From Bigelowiella natans CCMP2755 (Eukaryota > Cercozoa > Chlorarachniophyceae), in the NCBI GenBank assembly GCA_000320545.1, contig ADNK01000011.1, positions 1 to 29,298 of the forward strand: a DNA stretch of 29,298 nucleotides, read 5' to 3'. Positions 26,849-29,298 of this stretch are shown here, in pieces (position 1 is the first letter of the stretch; every line of letters starts with the position of its first letter). Both the position numbers and the translations under genes were made by a program. Under the pieces are notes generated by a model. The model made no database searches and was not told where the DNA came from. It was given only the letters and a program-made list of their open reading frames with translations.

Positions 26849-27415
26849 GTGTGTCTGTGTGTACATGCATACGTGTGTGCGTGGCGGTAATTATTACAGG
26901 TGAGGGAGGAAGGGGAGAAAGATTAAATAATTTCCGTCGTCGTCTTCACACAATGTGATTCACGAGCTACACCGAACAACCATTTTATTCTATCCGGTTG
27001 CAATGAGAGGAGGAGAGGTCGATAATTATCGATTCCACTCATACTTTTTTAGAAGTACCTTTGCATCCCAACACCAAATGTGGTTGTGGGAGGACGGACA
27101 CTCGGCTGCTGCTGACTCGGGGCAAACGGGTTGTAGCCCGAGATGTTATTGCTTGTTCCATGGTTGCTGGCGTTGTTCGTGGTCGTGATAGTTTTGTGGA
27201 TCGTCTCTGTAGAGGCGATCTGGTCATAGCCAACATACAGATCCTCCTCCTCCTGCGGCTCCTGATGCGGGGGAAAATATGTGAGCAGTACTTATCACGT
27301 AGTGCTCGACAAGAACATTTTGTCGGGGGTGAGAAAAAGTAATGACGAGTTGGAAAGGCCAGACAGGGATGTGTACCCTCCCAAAGTTCTTCTGTGCGTA
27401 GGGATTGCCGATCAT
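20530..27415 (-). CDS. IFT88: Intraflagellar transport protein IFT88, TPR-repeat protein (23 exons)
   Basis: Exons on the minus strand: 27415-27377, 27261-27059, 26678-26619, 26523-26442, 26335-26171, 26024-25964, 25812-25680, 25465-25370, 25021-24907, 24677-24528, 24405-24296, 24169-24098, 23708-23544, 23399-23263, 23018-22804, 22675-22533, 22359-22213, 22115-22010, 21840-21772, 21534-21328, 21133-21067, 20957-20788 and 20586-20530. All phases agree and give 922 residues. Order of recognisable parts: DLYVGYDQI near the N-terminus, RPMTAVQSAGYS, then TPR units from about residue 135 (AHNAGDYSRALERASQAV, RVNMGNIYYEQKKYAAA, IMQNIGNAFVQLGQYQEAI, RLIAPVIEPSDFAAGYKWV, NLSFLYFLEGDLKNAEVY, EAIYNLGLVNKRLGNLKA, IISWLGVWFVKSNLYERAI, KLMVASCYRRM, NAECLRYMCQI). 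The tail is Pro/Ser-rich, then poly-Lys, and closes DEWGDFDLGMEG. IFT88 is a core subunit of IFT complex B, needed to build cilia and flagella. It is about 100 residues longer than the human protein, mostly in the tail. Exon 12 to 13 (donor in CTGTACTCC) is the least certain join. Confidence 0.94.
20594..20623. repeat. (TA)n microsatellite in last IFT88 intron
   Basis: About 14 TA units adjacent to the final IFT88 acceptor. A GA tract follows at about 20667-20695 in the same intron. Confidence 0.9.
21152..21200. repeat. (CA)n microsatellite in IFT88 intron 20
   Basis: A near-perfect CA repeat on the plus strand, reading (UG)n in the IFT88 transcript, a few bases inside the intron acceptor side of exon 21. 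Confidence 0.9.
21930..21962. repeat. (CA)n microsatellite in IFT88 intron 18
   Basis: About 16 CA units; (UG)n in the IFT88 transcript. Confidence 0.9.
22784..22803. repeat. (CA)n microsatellite forming the IFT88 intron 15 donor
   Basis: About ten CA units abut exon 15 directly, so that the 5' splice site is itself the first GT of a GUGUGU run in the transcript. Confidence 0.85.
23036..23070. repeat. (GCAGTA)n hexanucleotide repeat in IFT88 intron 14
   Basis: About five copies of AGTAGC/GCAGTA close to the acceptor of exon 15. Confidence 0.85.
23182..23222. repeat. (CA)n microsatellite in IFT88 intron 14
   Basis: About 17 CA units; (UG)n in the IFT88 transcript. Confidence 0.9.
23868..24016. 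repeat. (TA)n and (CT)n microsatellites in IFT88 intron 12
   Basis: A TA run (about 23868-23902) and a long, slightly interrupted CT run (about 23941-24016). The IFT88 transcript reads (GA)n then (UA)n. A GTAGTAG/AGAAGG trinucleotide stretch continues to about 24095. Confidence 0.9.
25035..25083. repeat. (CA)n microsatellite in IFT88 intron 8
   Basis: About 22 CA units, slightly interrupted; (UG)n in the IFT88 transcript, close to the acceptor of exon 9. Confidence 0.9.
26739..26846. repeat. (CA)n and C-run/(CT)n microsatellites in IFT88 intron 2
   Basis: A CA repeat (26739-26772), then a run of about ten C passing into (CT)n (26806-26844). The IFT88 transcript reads GA then G-run then UG. 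Confidence 0.9.
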
Positions 27416-27663
27416 GGTTTTCCTCTCTTCGTTCCTTCCACAATGCGAGCTGTCTCAGGATGATGAAGACGGTTGGGGGCGAGAGGAGTTTTTTTGGTAA
27501 CCGACCCGAGGACGTTTTCCAGCTTCAAATATGTTGTCGCGATACCAAAACCCAGTTCATTTGTATCTAGATTTAGCAGCAACTGCATCGCGGGAAAACT
27601 TCCAGGAGATCGATCCAACGTCCTCCACGCTGAAGCAAGGATTTTTTTTATCAATTTATGCAT
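27412..27663 (-). other. Upstream ORF overlapping the IFT88 start
   Basis: An 83-codon frame begins at an ATG (27663) and ends in a TGA that overlaps the IFT88 ATG as ATGA. The middle reads like protein (FGIATTYLKLENVLGSV), but no family is recognised. A splice acceptor CTTGCTTCAG ends at about 27629 inside it, so part may instead be an exon of another transcript. If the IFT88 mRNA starts upstream of 27663 this would be an upstream ORF that could limit IFT88 translation. Confidence is low. Confidence 0.25.
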
Positions 27664-28111
27664 GTCGCAGACCTAAATAGGGATCCATTTTTCTCATATA
27701 TGTCATACTCGTTTTGGGCAATAATTCATCGGGAGAATCTTGGCTGTCTATCATCGCAAAGTTTCCACGTCGTTCTTCAATCCTCCCCCCCCCCCCATTT
27801 TCTTTGGAATGCTCCTCATCCACGCGCTGGCGCTGGGAAGTTATCACATTCATGCCAGAATTCATCTTTTTACTTTGTGTATACAGAACGGTTCATACAA
27901 TGTTCACTGCTGGCCAGAAGATTGTTTCATTTGACATCGACCCCCCCCCCTCCACACGTTGGGATTGCATTGCATTCTGCCAAATTAAAAGGTTGGAATT
28001 CTGGGTGGCCTCAGCCAAACGAGGGCTTCTCAGAGTATCAGCCCGCGCTTGCCAGCGCTGACGAGGTTTCGGGGCCGCAACCATGCGGGCATACGAGCTT
28101 TCTCACACCAG
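27416..28111. promoter_or_regulatory. Divergent intergenic region with an E2F-type site
   Basis: This 696-bp stretch lies between the start of IFT88 (minus) and the first recognised ATG of the plus-strand gene at 28112. GCGGGAAAA at 27590-27598 is an exact reverse-complement match to the E2F consensus TTTTCCCGC, about 175 bp upstream of the IFT88 ATG. Two C runs (27784-27796 and 27940-27951) could form G-rich structures on the minus strand. I found no good X-box (RFX) site, which is usual for IFT genes in animals. Confidence 0.4.
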
Positions 28112-28260
28112 ATGACGAAGCGGTCTAGACCCCGTTCTACATCTATTCAGCTGCAGGTAGGAAAGGACTTCAGACTTTCCCTGAGCTTTAGGCATTTTTC
28201 AGTTTAAACTTTCTTGTCTAGCCTCCTCTTGCTTTTCTCTGCCTCTTTCTGCCTCTACAG

Positions 28261-28307
<47 letters not shown>

Positions 28308-29043
28308 CATTACACATATACGTTTCTATACGCATATTCAAAATATTTGTACTAATACGTATTCTCTCCACATATGAACGTAGTTTTAAATGATTATCGA
28401 ACAAAATTTTAGGATGAAACAGTTCTTAAGGCTAGAGATTTTGCGCGGCAGCAACAGGACCAACCACAGCAGCTGCTGCCATTGCGTCCTTTTGCAAAGA
28501 AGACTGCGACAATGCGTAGGAGAGGAGTAGGAAGTGCTTTTCTTGCGTCCATCACAGGGTTATCCATGGCGCTTCAAATGCAATTATCTGAAGCGATGGC
28601 TGCAAAGGTACGACCAAACGTCGATGATATTGGCAATGTGCTCTGTCTCCCTCTCTCTGTCTCTCTCTCTTTTGTGCGCGCGCGCGTGTGCGTGATAAGT
28701 GTGTGCCAATACAGAATGATAACAAAAACCTCTGAAAAATCCAAATAGCCTATGCTTTTCATCATCATCAGTAGCACCATCCTTCATCAACAACAGCAAC
28801 AACTGAACAATCTTCCACAAGCTTCTTGTTCTCCTCATGATCCTCTGCCATTTCAGACTACGTCATCATTTCCAACGGATATCGGTGGAGGGTCATTTCC
28901 GACTGATATTGGTGGGGGAGGTGGTGATAGCAGCCCTAAGTCCCCACCACCATCATCATCATCATCATCATCATTTCCACAAGAACTGGGTGGTGGGTCT
29001 TCAGAACAACTACCCAAAAGCGGGGGCTTTCCGACGGAAATAG

Positions 29044-29095
<52 letters not shown>

Positions 29096-29298
29096 CATTT
29101 AATTATCGCGAGAGTGTGCGCGTGTGTGTGTCCGAGAAAGCACACACCACCCCCGCGCTTGTTTGTGAATATAATGGAAGATGTGGGAGAGTCGGGTGAG
29201 GGCTGAAACACTCACACTGGACAATACATATATGTGACGACGTGATCTGGGTGGATACAGGTATGTATCTCTCTCATCTACTGCCTCTCCTCCCTCAG
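28112..29298 (+). CDS. Partial gene: FPTDIGGG-repeat protein with possible thylakoid/Tat-type signal
   Basis: Exons 28112-28156, 28413-28607 and 28857-29042 join in phase to 142 residues. The gene continues beyond the window, whose last bases (CCTCCCTCAG) look like the next acceptor. Residues 15-45 are Gln-rich and then basic. Around residues 50-79 comes RRRG, a moderately hydrophobic stretch (GSAFLASITGLSMAL) and SEAMAAK, the twin-Arg / hydrophobic / AxA layout of a lumen- or Tat-type signal with a cleavage point near Ala 78-79. Residues 85-142 contain FPTDIGGG, SFPTDIGGG, then a poly-Pro/poly-Ser linker, FPQELGGG and FPTEI. I do not recognise the family. The chosen ATG is the first in frame, but no ER signal or transit leader precedes the signal, so a 5' exon may be missing. 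Confidence 0.4.
28262..28303. repeat. (TA)n microsatellite
   Basis: About 18 TA units in the first intron of the right-end gene. Confidence 0.9.
29048..29092. repeat. (TA)n microsatellite
   Basis: About 21 TA units at the start of the intron after exon 3 of the right-end gene, only a few bases from the donor at 29043. Confidence 0.95.

Overview
This is nuclear DNA from an intron-rich, flagellated unicellular eukaryote. Nearly every gene is cut by short GT-AG introns, mostly 50-400 bp, and many introns carry microsatellites. I see no operons, insertion sequences, CRISPR arrays or tRNA genes. The ciliary transport gene IFT88 implies a flagellum. A possible thylakoid-lumen-type targeting segment near the right end would fit an alga, for example a chlorarachniophyte, but that placement is a guess. 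All exon models come from joining splice sites by eye so that reading phase is kept and, where a family is recognised, its motifs come out in order.

Layout, left to right. 1-1772 holds no gene I can support. 1773-2130 (-) is a small two-exon membrane protein. 2131-3619 is empty of convincing genes. 3620-6054 (-) is a thirteen-exon gene for a protein with an N-terminal membrane anchor, TPR repeats and a PDZ domain. About 550 bp away and divergent, 6602-7996 (+) encodes a 263-residue single-pass membrane protein of unknown family. 7997-8963 is a repeat-rich spacer. 8964-9716 (-) is a five-exon EthD-like protein with a mitochondrial-type leader. It is head to head, 249 bp apart, with 9966-15067 (+), a sixteen-exon ATAD2/Yta7-type AAA ATPase with a bromodomain. 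15068-16334 is a spacer. 16335-19687 (+) is SRP54 in sixteen exons. It converges, across an 842-bp spacer, on 20530-27415 (-), IFT88 in 23 exons. 27416-28111 is a divergent intergenic region. 28112 to beyond the window (+) is a partial gene for a protein with a twin-arginine/hydrophobic/AxA segment and a repeated FPTDIGGG motif.

The genes do not form one pathway: they are chromatin (ATAD2), protein targeting (SRP54), intraflagellar transport (IFT88) and organelle or membrane functions. The most interesting points are the two E2F-type sites, each preceded by the same 13-bp sequence, in the EthD/ATAD2 bidirectional promoter, with a third site upstream of IFT88; the membrane-TPR-PDZ protein; the basic repeats in the ATAD2 N-terminus; and the FPTDIGGG-repeat protein at the right edge.
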